Shown: piece after piece, positions 1 to 5,497 of the stretch
Numbering within the stretch: position 1 is the first letter of the stretch
How the letters are laid out: each line of letters starts with the position of its first letter
Assembly: GCA_964533645.1 (NCBI GenBank)
Contig: CAZHMQ010000085.1
Coordinates: 1 to 9,492, forward strand
Direction: 5' to 3'
DNA from: JABDBK01 sp964533645
GTDB lineage: Bacteria; Pseudomonadota; Gammaproteobacteria; DSM-16500
DNA length: 9,492 bases
The notes under the pieces: model-generated
Seen by the model: the letters and a program-made list of their open reading frames with translations, nothing else
Told to the model about the DNA's origin: nothing
The model's database searches: none
Position numbers and translations under genes: made by a program

Positions 1-547
1 GTGCAAATGCTTGGTTAGCTTTTGCCATTCTATGCATATCATCACGCATTTTTACTGCGCCACCTCTGCCTTCTTGCGCATCAAGTATTTCAGCAGCCAA
101 ACGTAATACCATTGTTTTTTCGCCTCGCGCCTTTGCAGCACCTACTAACATACGCATTGCTAATGCCAAACCGCGCTCAGAATCCACTTCCACTGGTACT
201 TGATAGGTAGCTCCACCTACACGTCTAGACTTAACTTCAACGGTAGGTCTAATGTTATGAAGCGCCTTTTCAAAGACTTCCATATTTTCTTTGCTAGAAA
301 ATGGTTTTGCTTTCACTCCACCTGATCCACTGCCTTCAGTGTCATCACCTGAGTCAGATTTTTTAACTGCATGTTTATCTTTTTTCATGCGCTTCATAGC
401 TTCAGCTAATGCATTATAAACAATTTGTTCTGCGACAGATTTTTTGCCCCTGCGCATAACAACGTTAATGAACTTAGCCAAACGCTCACTCTTATAAAGC
501 GGATCTGGTAAAATTTCTCTTTTAATTGCGGCTTTTCTTCTCGGCAT
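1..547 (-). CDS. rpsG: 30S ribosomal protein uS7 (S7), 3' end cut by window edge
   Basis: Primary 16S rRNA-binding protein that nucleates assembly of the 30S head and lines the E/P-site mRNA path. I translated 182 codons from ATG at 545-547, beginning MPRRKAAIKREILPDPLYKS. Also present are KFINVVMRRGKKS and, at residues 100-121, the family core RPTVEVKSRRVGG...TYQVPVEV. The last visible residues, HRMAKANQAFA, match the E. coli segment just before the terminal HYRW, so only about four or more codons are missing; the next codon starts with C, which fits His. Relative to E. coli the RPTVEV core is shifted by exactly 30 residues because of a Lys/Ser/Gly/Asp-rich insertion after residue 53. Residues 122-133 also diverge from the usual [12 protein letters not shown]-like stretch. 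A GGAAG Shine-Dalgarno lies 8 nt before the ATG. In E. coli S7 represses its own operon translationally. The identification is certain; the insertion is discussed separately. Confidence 0.97.
   Translation of the reverse strand, partial: MPRRKAAIKREILPDPLYKSERLAKFINVVMRRGKKSVAEQIVYNALAEAMKRMKKDKHAVKKSDSGDDTEGSGSGGVKAKPFSSKENMEVFEKALHNIRPTVEVKSRRVGGATYQVPVEVDSERGLALAMRMLVGAAKARGEKTMVLRLAAEILDAQEGRGGAVKMRDDMHRMAKANQAFA
290..388 (-). other. rpsG: Lys/Ser/Gly/Asp-rich insertion in uS7
   Basis: Codons for about residues 54-86 of uS7. The E. coli protein goes from R53 through a short turn (SGKSELEA) into the next helix, with P71 in the NVRP motif. Here the same proline is P101, a net gain of 30 residues and in frame. 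The inserted stretch has a basic half (KKDKHAVKK) followed by an acidic, glycine-rich half (SDSGDDTEGSGSGG) and looks disordered. By homology it lies in the loop between helices 2 and 3. From memory, Legionella and Coxiella S7 proteins are also longer than E. coli S7, so this may be a clade feature rather than private to this genome. No function can be read from it. Confidence 0.85.
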
Positions 548-554
548 TGCTCAT

Positions 555-562
555 GCTTCCAA
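555..562 (-). promoter_or_regulatory. rpsG ribosome binding site
   Basis: GGAAG lies 8 nt upstream of the rpsG ATG, within the 50-nt rpsL-rpsG spacer (548-597). A second ATG, 7 nt upstream and out of frame (552-554), hits a stop after about ten codons, so the ATG at 545-547, which gives the canonical MPRR N-terminus, is the start. Confidence 0.7.
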
Positions 563-597
563 TGATTATACAAATTATTTAAATCTATTCGTTATGG

Positions 598-972
598 CTA
601 TTCTTTTGGCTTTTTAGCACCATATTTAGAACGGCCTCTACGACGGTTAGCGACACCTACGGTATCTAGGCTACCACGTACTATATGATAACGAACACCA
701 GGTAAGTCCTTAACACGACCACCGCGAATAAGTACTACTGAGTGCTCTTGAAGGTTATGTCCTTCACCACCTATGTAAGCCGTTGTTTCATGGCCATTTG
801 TTAAACGCACACGCGCTACTTTACGTAATGCTGAGTTAGGTTTCTTTGGTGTCGTTGTATATACACGTGTGCAAACACCTCGTTTCTGGGGTGATCCATT
901 TAACGCAGGCACGGTTGACTTTACTATCTTCGGCGCGCGCGGTTTACGCACAAGCTGATTTATCGTTGGCAT
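598..972 (-). CDS. rpsL: 30S ribosomal protein uS12 (S12)
   Basis: Decoding-centre protein of the 30S subunit; it monitors codon-anticodon pairing and is the classical streptomycin-resistance locus. The gene is complete, 124 residues, the same length as E. coli S12. The family signatures are all present: NQLVRKPR near the N-terminus, CTRVYTTTPKKPNSALRK at residues 34-51, and IGGEGHNLQEHSVVLIRGGR followed by VKDLPGVRY ending at residue 95. Lys43 and Lys88 (Met counted) are the wild-type residues, as are Pro42 and Pro91, so no streptomycin-resistance substitution is seen. Asp89, the RimO methylthiolation site in E. coli, is conserved. Differences from E. coli include MPT for MAT at the start, LNGS for LEAC at 24-27, and the tail NRRRGRSKYGAKKPKE. 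A GGAG Shine-Dalgarno sits 8 nt before the ATG. It heads the str transcription unit, followed 50 nt later by rpsG. Confidence 0.98.
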   Translation of the reverse strand: MPTINQLVRKPRAPKIVKSTVPALNGSPQKRGVCTRVYTTTPKKPNSALRKVARVRLTNGHETTAYIGGEGHNLQEHSVVLIRGGRVKDLPGVRYHIVRGSLDTVGVANRRRGRSKYGAKKPKE

Positions 973-979
973 TCCAAAA

Positions 980-985
980 CTCCAG
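980..985 (-). promoter_or_regulatory. rpsL ribosome binding site
   Basis: GGAG, in the context CTGGAGTTTTGGAATG, lies 8 nt upstream of the rpsL ATG at 970-972. It is a normal spacing and supports the MPTINQL start. Confidence 0.7.
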
Positions 986-1043
986 CCTAATATTCAAAAA
1001 TTATCTAAAATTAACCAATAAGATGGTGACTTGTCTGTTCACT

Positions 1044-1074
1044 CACCCCCCCCAACTCTTCGCAGGAGGAGGCG
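1044..1074 (-). promoter_or_regulatory. C/G-rich rpsL leader segment with potential hairpin
   Basis: On the minus strand the leader begins with CCTCCTCC (1065-1072), then an 11-nt loop, then a run of eight G (1046-1053). The two arms can pair over 8 bp using two G-U wobbles, extended by G1073-T1045 and C1074-G1044. CCTCC is also the anti-Shine-Dalgarno sequence, so it could instead pair with the GGAG site of rpsL about 85 nt downstream. How much of the 5' arm is present in RNA depends on the exact transcription start, which falls in or next to this arm. Read directly from sequence; any regulatory role is inference. Confidence 0.4.
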
Positions 1075-1076
1075 GG

Positions 1077-1106
1077 ATTCTAAATAAGTATCATGCATTA
1101 TGTCAA
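1077..1106 (-). promoter_or_regulatory. sigma70-type promoter of the str (rpsL-rpsG) transcription unit
   Basis: A perfect -35 hexamer TTGACA (1101-1106) and a 5/6 -10 hexamer TAGAAT (1077-1082) are separated by 18 bp on the minus strand. The region just after the -10, CCCGCC (1071-1076), is a GC-rich discriminator, a feature known from promoters of ribosomal genes under ppGpp/DksA (stringent) control. AT-rich sequence lies further upstream (about 1118-1145). The expected transcription start is near 1070, giving a leader of about 97 nt before rpsL. This suggests that rpsL-rpsG is transcribed from its own promoter in addition to any read-through from rpoC. Confidence 0.8.
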
Positions 1107-1117
1107 GCTGTGTTACT

Positions 1118-1132
1118 AATATTGACAATATT
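1118..1132. repeat. 15-bp palindrome upstream of the str promoter
   Basis: AATATTG and CAATATT flank a single central base, giving a perfect 7+1+7 dyad centred at 1125, about 55 bp upstream of the expected rpsL transcription start. It could be an operator-like site or part of an AT-rich UP-element region. A T-run follows on the plus strand, but no plus-strand transcription unit is evident for it to terminate. The sequence is clear; the role is unknown. Confidence 0.45.
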
Positions 1133-1191
1133 TTTTATTTAAAAACCCTACTCATTCATTGAAATAGCGAATTTTTGTGATTATTTCACAT

Positions 1192-1211
1192 CCCCCCTGT
1201 TTAAAGGGGGG
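1192..1211 (-). terminator. GC-rich hairpin just after rpoC
   Basis: CCCCCCT (1192-1198 on the plus strand) and AGGGGGG (1205-1211) form a perfect 7-bp stem with a 6-nt loop, starting 8 nt after the rpoC stop. On the transcribed strand the stem is followed by ATGTGAAATAATC and not by a T-run, so this is not a standard intrinsic terminator. It may stabilise or help define the rpoC mRNA 3' end, or permit partial read-through into rpsL. A smaller dyad, TGTGA-N5-TCACA (1176-1190), follows directly. Confidence 0.4.
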
Positions 1212-1219
1212 TACTATTG

Positions 1220-4200
1220 TTACTCATCTACTTTATTTCTTCTTTCTTTCACGATCTTACGATCGGCATGATATGCCAAACCAGTACCCGCGGGCACTAA
1301 TCGACCAACAATCACGTTTTCCTTCAACCCTCTAAGTTCATCTATTTTTCCATTGACAGCTGCTTCGGTTAGAACACGTGTTGTTTCTTGGAAAGAAGCT
1401 GCAGATATAAATGATTCAGTCGCCAGCGAAGCTTTGGTAATACCCAACAGCACTTGTTCGTATCTCGCTGCTAGTTTGCCTTGCTTGACGGCTTTATCAT
1501 TCTCATCACGCATTTGACTATATTCGACTTGTTCGCCTTTGAGGAAACTAGTATCGCCAGGATGCTCAATAATGACTTTTCGTAGCATTTGACGAATAAT
1601 AACTTCAATATGTTTATCGTTAATCTTAACACCTTGTAAACGATAGACATCTTGAACTTCATTCACTATATAGTTGGTAAGTGCATTCGTTCCTAAAAGT
1701 CTCAAAATATCATGTGGATTGAGTGATCCATCAGCAATGACTTCACCTTTCTCGACATGCTCACCTTCGAATACGCCTACATGACGCCATTTAGGTATCA
1801 ATTCTTCATGAATGACGCCGTCTAATGCAGTGAGTATAAGTCTACGCTTACCTTTTGTTTCCTTACCAAAACTGACAATACCTGAGATTTCAGCCAATAT
1901 AGCAGGATCTTTAGGTCTACGAGCTTCAAACAAATCCGCTACTCGAGGTAAACCACCGGTGATGTCGCGTGTTTTTGAGGTTTCTTGTGGAATTCTTGCG
2001 ATAACGTCACCGACTTTAACCTTAGCACCATCTTCAAAGTTAATGATAGCATCTTGGGGTAAAAAATACTGAGCTGGCAAATTAGTACCGGCTAAGTTCA
2101 CATCTTTACCTTTTTCATCTACCAACTTTATCATTGGTTTCAATTCTTTACCGCTGACACCACGTTGTTTTGGATCGATAACGACAATACTGCTAAGACC
2201 AGTCATTTCATCTGTTTGACGGTTCATTGTGACACCTTCAACCAAATCTGCAAATTTGATGAAACCACCTACTTCAGTAATAACTGGGTGACTATGTGGG
2301 TCCCAATTGGCAACAATTTGACCTAGCTCAACTTTTCCACCATCCGAAACGGTTAATTCAGCACCATATGGAATTTTGTACCTTTCACGCTCACGACCGT
2401 GCTCATCCACAACAGCGAGCTCTCCTGAACGTGATACAGCTATGTAGGTTCCTGAATGATGTTGTATCAACTTGATATTATGTAACTTTATTTTTCCACT
2501 CGATTTTACTTGAACATTATTAACAGCAGTTGCTCTGGATGCAGCACCACCGATATGGAATGTTCTCATGGTAAGCTGTGTACCAGGTTCACCGATCGAT
2601 TGAGCAGCAATAACACCGACAGCTTCGCCTATATTTACTCTATGTCCGCGAGCTAAATCGCGACCATAGCATGCGGCACAAATTCCATAACGTGATTCAC
2701 ATGTAATAGGCGAACGAACCATCACTTGATCAACAGAAAGTTCTTCAAGACGATTTACGAGTTTTTCATCCAAAAGCTGACCCGCGGGCACTAAAACTGT
2801 CGTGCTTGCAGGATCCAATACATCTTGTGATGTAACTCTTCCGAGAACTCTTTCATGCAATGGTTCAACCACATCACCACCTTCAATAAGAGGCGTCATG
2901 GTTATGCCTTGTGAAGTACCACAATCAAGGTCAGCAATAACCAAATCTTGCGATACATCAACGAGACGTCTAGTTAAATAACCTGAGTTAGCGGTTTTTA
3001 ATGCGGTATCTGCAAGACCCTTACGAGCACCGTGGGTTGATATAAAGTATTGTAATACGTTTAAACCTTCACGGAAGTTTGCAGTAATAGGCGTTTCTAT
3101 AATGGAACCGTCTGGTTTAGCCATCAATCCACGCATACCTGCCAACTGTCTAATTTGCGCAGCAGAACCTCTAGCTCCTGAATCTGCCATCATATAGATG
3201 GAATTATAGGATTCTTGTTGTACTTTGTGACCTTTTGCATCTTTGACCATATCGCTTGATAATTCTGCCATCATCGCTTTTGCAACTTGATCATTAGTTC
3301 TCGACCAAATATCAACGACTTTATTATAGCGCTCACCTTGTGTCACAAGACCTGATGCATACTGTGCTTGTATTTTTGCAACTTCATCTTCAGCCTGATC
3401 AATAATTCCGGCCTTTTCTTTTGGAATAACTAAATCATTTATACCAATAGAAACGCCCGATTTTGTAGCATAACTAAAACCCATATACATGAGTTGATCG
3501 GCAAATATAACAGTTGCTTTCAATCCCACTTCACGATAGCAAGTATTGATCAAGCCAGATATCGCCTTTTTATTCATTACGCGATTCACAAGATCAAATG
3601 ACATACCTTTAGGTAGTAATTCTGACAACAATGCTCTTCCTATTGTCGTTTCTACAAGCCTAACTTTTTCCACGAATTCACCTGGAACTTCGCCATGCAA
3701 GTATTCTTTTATTCTTACTTTTATCTTAGCTTGTAATTCGATATTACCACTTTCATAGGCACGGTGAATTTCGCTGACATCCGAAAATATCATTCCTTCG
3801 CCTTGCGCATTAATTTTGCTACGTGTTAAATAATATAATCCCAAAACAACATCTTGGGATGGAACAATAATCGGTTCACCATTTGCCGGTGATAAAATAT
3901 TATTTGTAGACATCATCAAGGAACGAGCTTCTAACTGTGCCTCTAATGATAAAGGTACGTGCACAGCCATCTGGTCACCGTCAAAGTCAGCATTATATGC
4001 TGTACAAACAAGTGGATGCAGTTGGATCGCTTTACCCTCAATCAAAACGGGTTCAAATGCTTGTATACCTAATCTATGCAAGGTAGGTGCACGATTTAAT
4101 AATACGGGATGTTCACGAATGACCTGTTCCAAAATATCCCAAACAGCAGCATCTTCACGATCTACCATCTTCTTTGCAGCTTTAATCGTAGAAGCTAAAC

Positions 4201-5380
4201 CTTGTATTTGTAATCGACTAAAAATAAATGGTTTGAATAACTCTAATGCCATTTTCTTTGGTAGACCACATTGATGTAATTTAAGTGTTGGGCCTACCAC
4301 AATGACAGAACGACCTGAGTAATCAACACGTTTACCTAATAAGTTTTGACGGAATCGACCCGCTTTACCTTTGATCATATCAGCAAGTGATTTAAGCGGT
4401 CGCTTGTTAGAACCCGTAATAGCTCTACCACGACGGCCATTATCTAACAATGCATCAACAGATTCTTGAAGCATACGCTTTTCATTTCTCACAATGATGT
4501 CTGGTGCATTCAAATCTAATAAACGCTTCAAGCGATTGTTTCTATTGATAACTCGGCGATATAAGTCGTTTAAATCAGATGTCGCAAAACGTCCGCCATC
4601 TAAAGGAACTAATGGTCTAAGATCAGGTGGTAATACCGGTAACACACTCAGTATCATCCATTCTGGTTTGTTGCCAGAAGCCAAAAACGCTTCAATAAGC
4701 TTCAATCGCTTCGATAGTTTCTTTAATCGAGCGTCTGAAGAAGTGCTCGTCATATCTTCACGTATTTTTGCTATTTCAGTATCAAGATTTAATGCTCTTA
4801 AGAGCTCTTGTACAGCTTCAGCGCCCATACGCGCATCAAATTCATCGCCATACTCTTCAATAGCATCGTAATAAGCTTCCTCAGTGAGCAATTGACCACG
4901 CTCTAATTGCGTCATGCCTGGATCAATCACAACATAAGCTTCAAAATACAATACACGTTCGATATCACGCAAGGTCATATCAAGTAATAAACCAATACGC
5001 GATGGAAGTGAGCGCAAAAACCATATATGGGCAATAGGGCTTGCTAATTCAATGTGACCCATGCGATCACGTCTAACTTTAGATAAAGTAACCTCAACGC
5101 CGCATTTCTCACAGATGACTCCGCGATGTTTCAAGCGCTTATATTTACCACACAAACATTCATAGTCTTTAATAGGACCAAATATTTTTGCACAAAATAA
5201 TCCATCACGTTCCGGTTTGAATGTGCGATAGTTTATGGTTTCTGGCTTTTTAACTTCACCATAGGACCATGAACGAATCATATCTGGAGATGCTAAACTA
5301 ATATGAATAGCATCAAATTCTTCAAGTTGTGTTTGCTGCTTGACCAGACTCAGTAAATCTTTACTCAGTATATCTCTCAA
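1220..5380 (-). CDS. rpoC: DNA-directed RNA polymerase subunit beta'
   Basis: Largest RNA polymerase core subunit; it carries the catalytic Mg and clamps DNA and RNA. The gene is complete, 1386 residues (E. coli 1407). Visible landmarks: zinc ribbon ZBD1 with Cys75, 77, 90 and 93; rudder/lid region before residue 350; active-site motif NADFDGD with Asp465, 467 and 469; bridge helix around 768-808 (NFREGLNVLQYFISTHGARK); second zinc site Cys820, 894, 901 and 904; trigger loop with Met938 and His942; the gammaproteobacterial SI3 insertion at about 949-1137; and the conserved C-terminal ITKASLATESFISAASFQ region. The C-terminal tail after HADR is 12 residues, about 26 fewer than E. coli. The start is TTG at 5378-5380: no ATG is in frame before residue 34, a TAA lies seven codons upstream, and a strong Shine-Dalgarno precedes it. 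This gives MRDIL..., about five residues longer than E. coli. It is probably cotranscribed with rpoB, 117 nt upstream. Confidence 0.98.
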   Translation of the reverse strand: MRDILSKDLLSLVKQQTQLEEFDAIHISLASPDMIRSWSYGEVKKPETINYRTFKPERDGLFCAKIFGPIKDYECLCGKYKRLKHRGVICEKCGVEVTLSKVRRDRMGHIELASPIAHIWFLRSLPSRIGLLLDMTLRDIERVLYFEAYVVIDPGMTQLERGQLLTEEAYYDAIEEYGDEFDARMGAEAVQELLRALNLDTEIAKIREDMTSTSSDARLKKLSKRLKLIEAFLASGNKPEWMILSVLPVLPPDLRPLVPLDGGRFATSDLNDLYRRVINRNNRLKRLLDLNAPDIIVRNEKRMLQESVDALLDNGRRGRAITGSNKRPLKSLADMIKGKAGRFRQNLLGKRVDYSGRSVIVVGPTLKLHQCGLPKKMALELFKPFIFSRLQIQGLASTIKAAKKMVDREDAAVWDILEQVIREHPVLLNRAPTLHRLGIQAFEPVLIEGKAIQLHPLVCTAYNADFDGDQMAVHVPLSLEAQLEARSLMMSTNNILSPANGEPIIVPSQDVVLGLYYLTRSKINAQGEGMIFSDVSEIHRAYESGNIELQAKIKVRIKEYLHGEVPGEFVEKVRLVETTIGRALLSELLPKGMSFDLVNRVMNKKAISGLINTCYREVGLKATVIFADQLMYMGFSYATKSGVSIGINDLVIPKEKAGIIDQAEDEVAKIQAQYASGLVTQGERYNKVVDIWSRTNDQVAKAMMAELSSDMVKDAKGHKVQQESYNSIYMMADSGARGSAAQIRQLAGMRGLMAKPDGSIIETPITANFREGLNVLQYFISTHGARKGLADTALKTANSGYLTRRLVDVSQDLVIADLDCGTSQGITMTPLIEGGDVVEPLHERVLGRVTSQDVLDPASTTVLVPAGQLLDEKLVNRLEELSVDQVMVRSPITCESRYGICAACYGRDLARGHRVNIGEAVGVIAAQSIGEPGTQLTMRTFHIGGAASRATAVNNVQVKSSGKIKLHNIKLIQHHSGTYIAVSRSGELAVVDEHGRERERYKIPYGAELTVSDGGKVELGQIVANWDPHSHPVITEVGGFIKFADLVEGVTMNRQTDEMTGLSSIVVIDPKQRGVSGKELKPMIKLVDEKGKDVNLAGTNLPAQYFLPQDAIINFEDGAKVKVGDVIARIPQETSKTRDITGGLPRVADLFEARRPKDPAILAEISGIVSFGKETKGKRRLILTALDGVIHEELIPKWRHVGVFEGEHVEKGEVIADGSLNPHDILRLLGTNALTNYIVNEVQDVYRLQGVKINDKHIEVIIRQMLRKVIIEHPGDTSFLKGEQVEYSQMRDENDKAVKQGKLAARYEQVLLGITKASLATESFISAASFQETTRVLTEAAVNGKIDELRGLKENVIVGRLVPAGTGLAYHADRKIVKERRNKVDE

Positions 5381-5448
5381 GGTCCACCCCCATACGAATT
5401 ACAAACGAGATTTTCACCAGAGTGAAAATCTTTAAAATGCTCCAACAT
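5377..5448 (-). CDS. possible 23-codon ORF coupled to rpoC (hypothetical)
   Basis: ATG at 5446-5448 opens a 23-codon frame (MLEHFKDF...GGGP) whose TGA stop (5377-5379) overlaps the rpoC TTG start (5378-5380) in the sequence TTGA. A GGGGA motif lies 9 nt before the ATG. Its last codons are the rpoC Shine-Dalgarno, and the 10-bp hairpin lies inside it. That layout is what translational coupling looks like: a ribosome finishing the short ORF would melt the hairpin and stop on the rpoC start. I recognise no homologue for the peptide. A second frame in the same spacer is also open (5361-5468), so chance is a real alternative. Confidence 0.25.
   Translation of the reverse strand: MLEHFKDFHSGENLVCNSYGGGP
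5384..5391 (-). promoter_or_regulatory. extended Shine-Dalgarno that fixes the rpoC TTG start
   Basis: GGGGGTGG pairs over 8 nt with the 16S anti-Shine-Dalgarno CCUCCACU if two G-U wobbles are allowed (compare consensus GGAGGTGA). Its GGGGG core is 6 nt from the TTG at 5378-5380. It supports TTG as the start in the absence of an in-frame ATG. An ATG overlaps this site at 5391-5393 but is out of frame with rpoC and stops at 5361-5363. Confidence 0.6.
5408..5431 (-). repeat. 10-bp perfect hairpin in the rpoB-rpoC spacer
   Basis: AGATTTTCAC (5408-5417) and GTGAAAATCT (5422-5431) are exact inverse complements around a 4-nt loop. On the transcribed strand the stem is followed by CGTTTGT, which is not a T-run, so it is not a normal terminator. 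It begins 27 nt upstream of the rpoC TTG. It could be an RNase processing site between the two cistrons or a control on rpoC translation. Confidence 0.6.
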
Positions 5449-5456
5449 GCAGTAAA

Positions 5457-5476
5457 ATCCCCACTCATGTGGGGAT
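5457..5476 (-). repeat. 8-bp perfect hairpin after rpoB
   Basis: ATCCCCAC and GTGGGGAT form a perfect 8-bp stem with a 4-nt loop (ATGA on the minus strand), 21 nt after the rpoB stop. On the transcribed strand the stem runs into TTTAC, giving four T in a row with the stem's last base. This is a short and poor T-tract, so it could act as a weak attenuator that lowers rpoC relative to rpoB, or as an mRNA 3'-end stabiliser. Confidence 0.5.
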
Positions 5477-5497
5477 AAACCCATACACTTTATTACT

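Larger units (their letters stand above)
973..1219. other. rpoC-rpsL intergenic region (247 nt)
   Basis: This is the longest gene-free stretch. From rpoC towards rpsL it holds the GC-rich hairpin, the TGTGA-N5-TCACA dyad, an AT-rich tract with a 15-bp palindrome, the str promoter, the C/G-rich leader segment, an AU-rich stretch and the rpsL Shine-Dalgarno. I see no further gene. A plus-strand frame from 846 to 1142 overlaps rpsL, has no family resemblance and is not called. Confidence 0.8.

Noticed and set aside
565..570. TATAAT on the minus strand in the rpsL-rpsG spacer as a promoter
   Set aside because: No -35 hexamer lies 16-18 bp upstream, and transcription would start about 11 nt before rpsG; expected by chance in AT-rich DNA.
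1011..1046. 11-codon GTG-start leader peptide in the rpsL leader
   Set aside because: The frame exists and ends in TAA, but the GTG is the tail of the G8 run with no well-placed ribosome site and no regulatory codon pattern.
1122..1127. Plus-strand TTGACA as a -35 box
   Set aside because: No -10-like hexamer lies 16-18 bp downstream (the sequence there is around AAACCCTA), and no plus-strand gene follows.
846..1142. 98-codon plus-strand frame across rpsL and its promoter
   Set aside because: It overlaps conserved rpsL and the str promoter on the opposite strand, with no family resemblance or ribosome site supporting it.
1176..1190. CRP-like site TGTGA...TCACA
   Set aside because: The spacer between half-sites is 5 nt, whereas the CRP consensus needs 6; kept only as a dyad.
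5361..5468. 35-codon minus-strand frame through the rpoB-rpoC spacer into rpoC
   Set aside because: It begins inside the first hairpin loop without a ribosome site and runs out of frame into rpoC; most likely chance.
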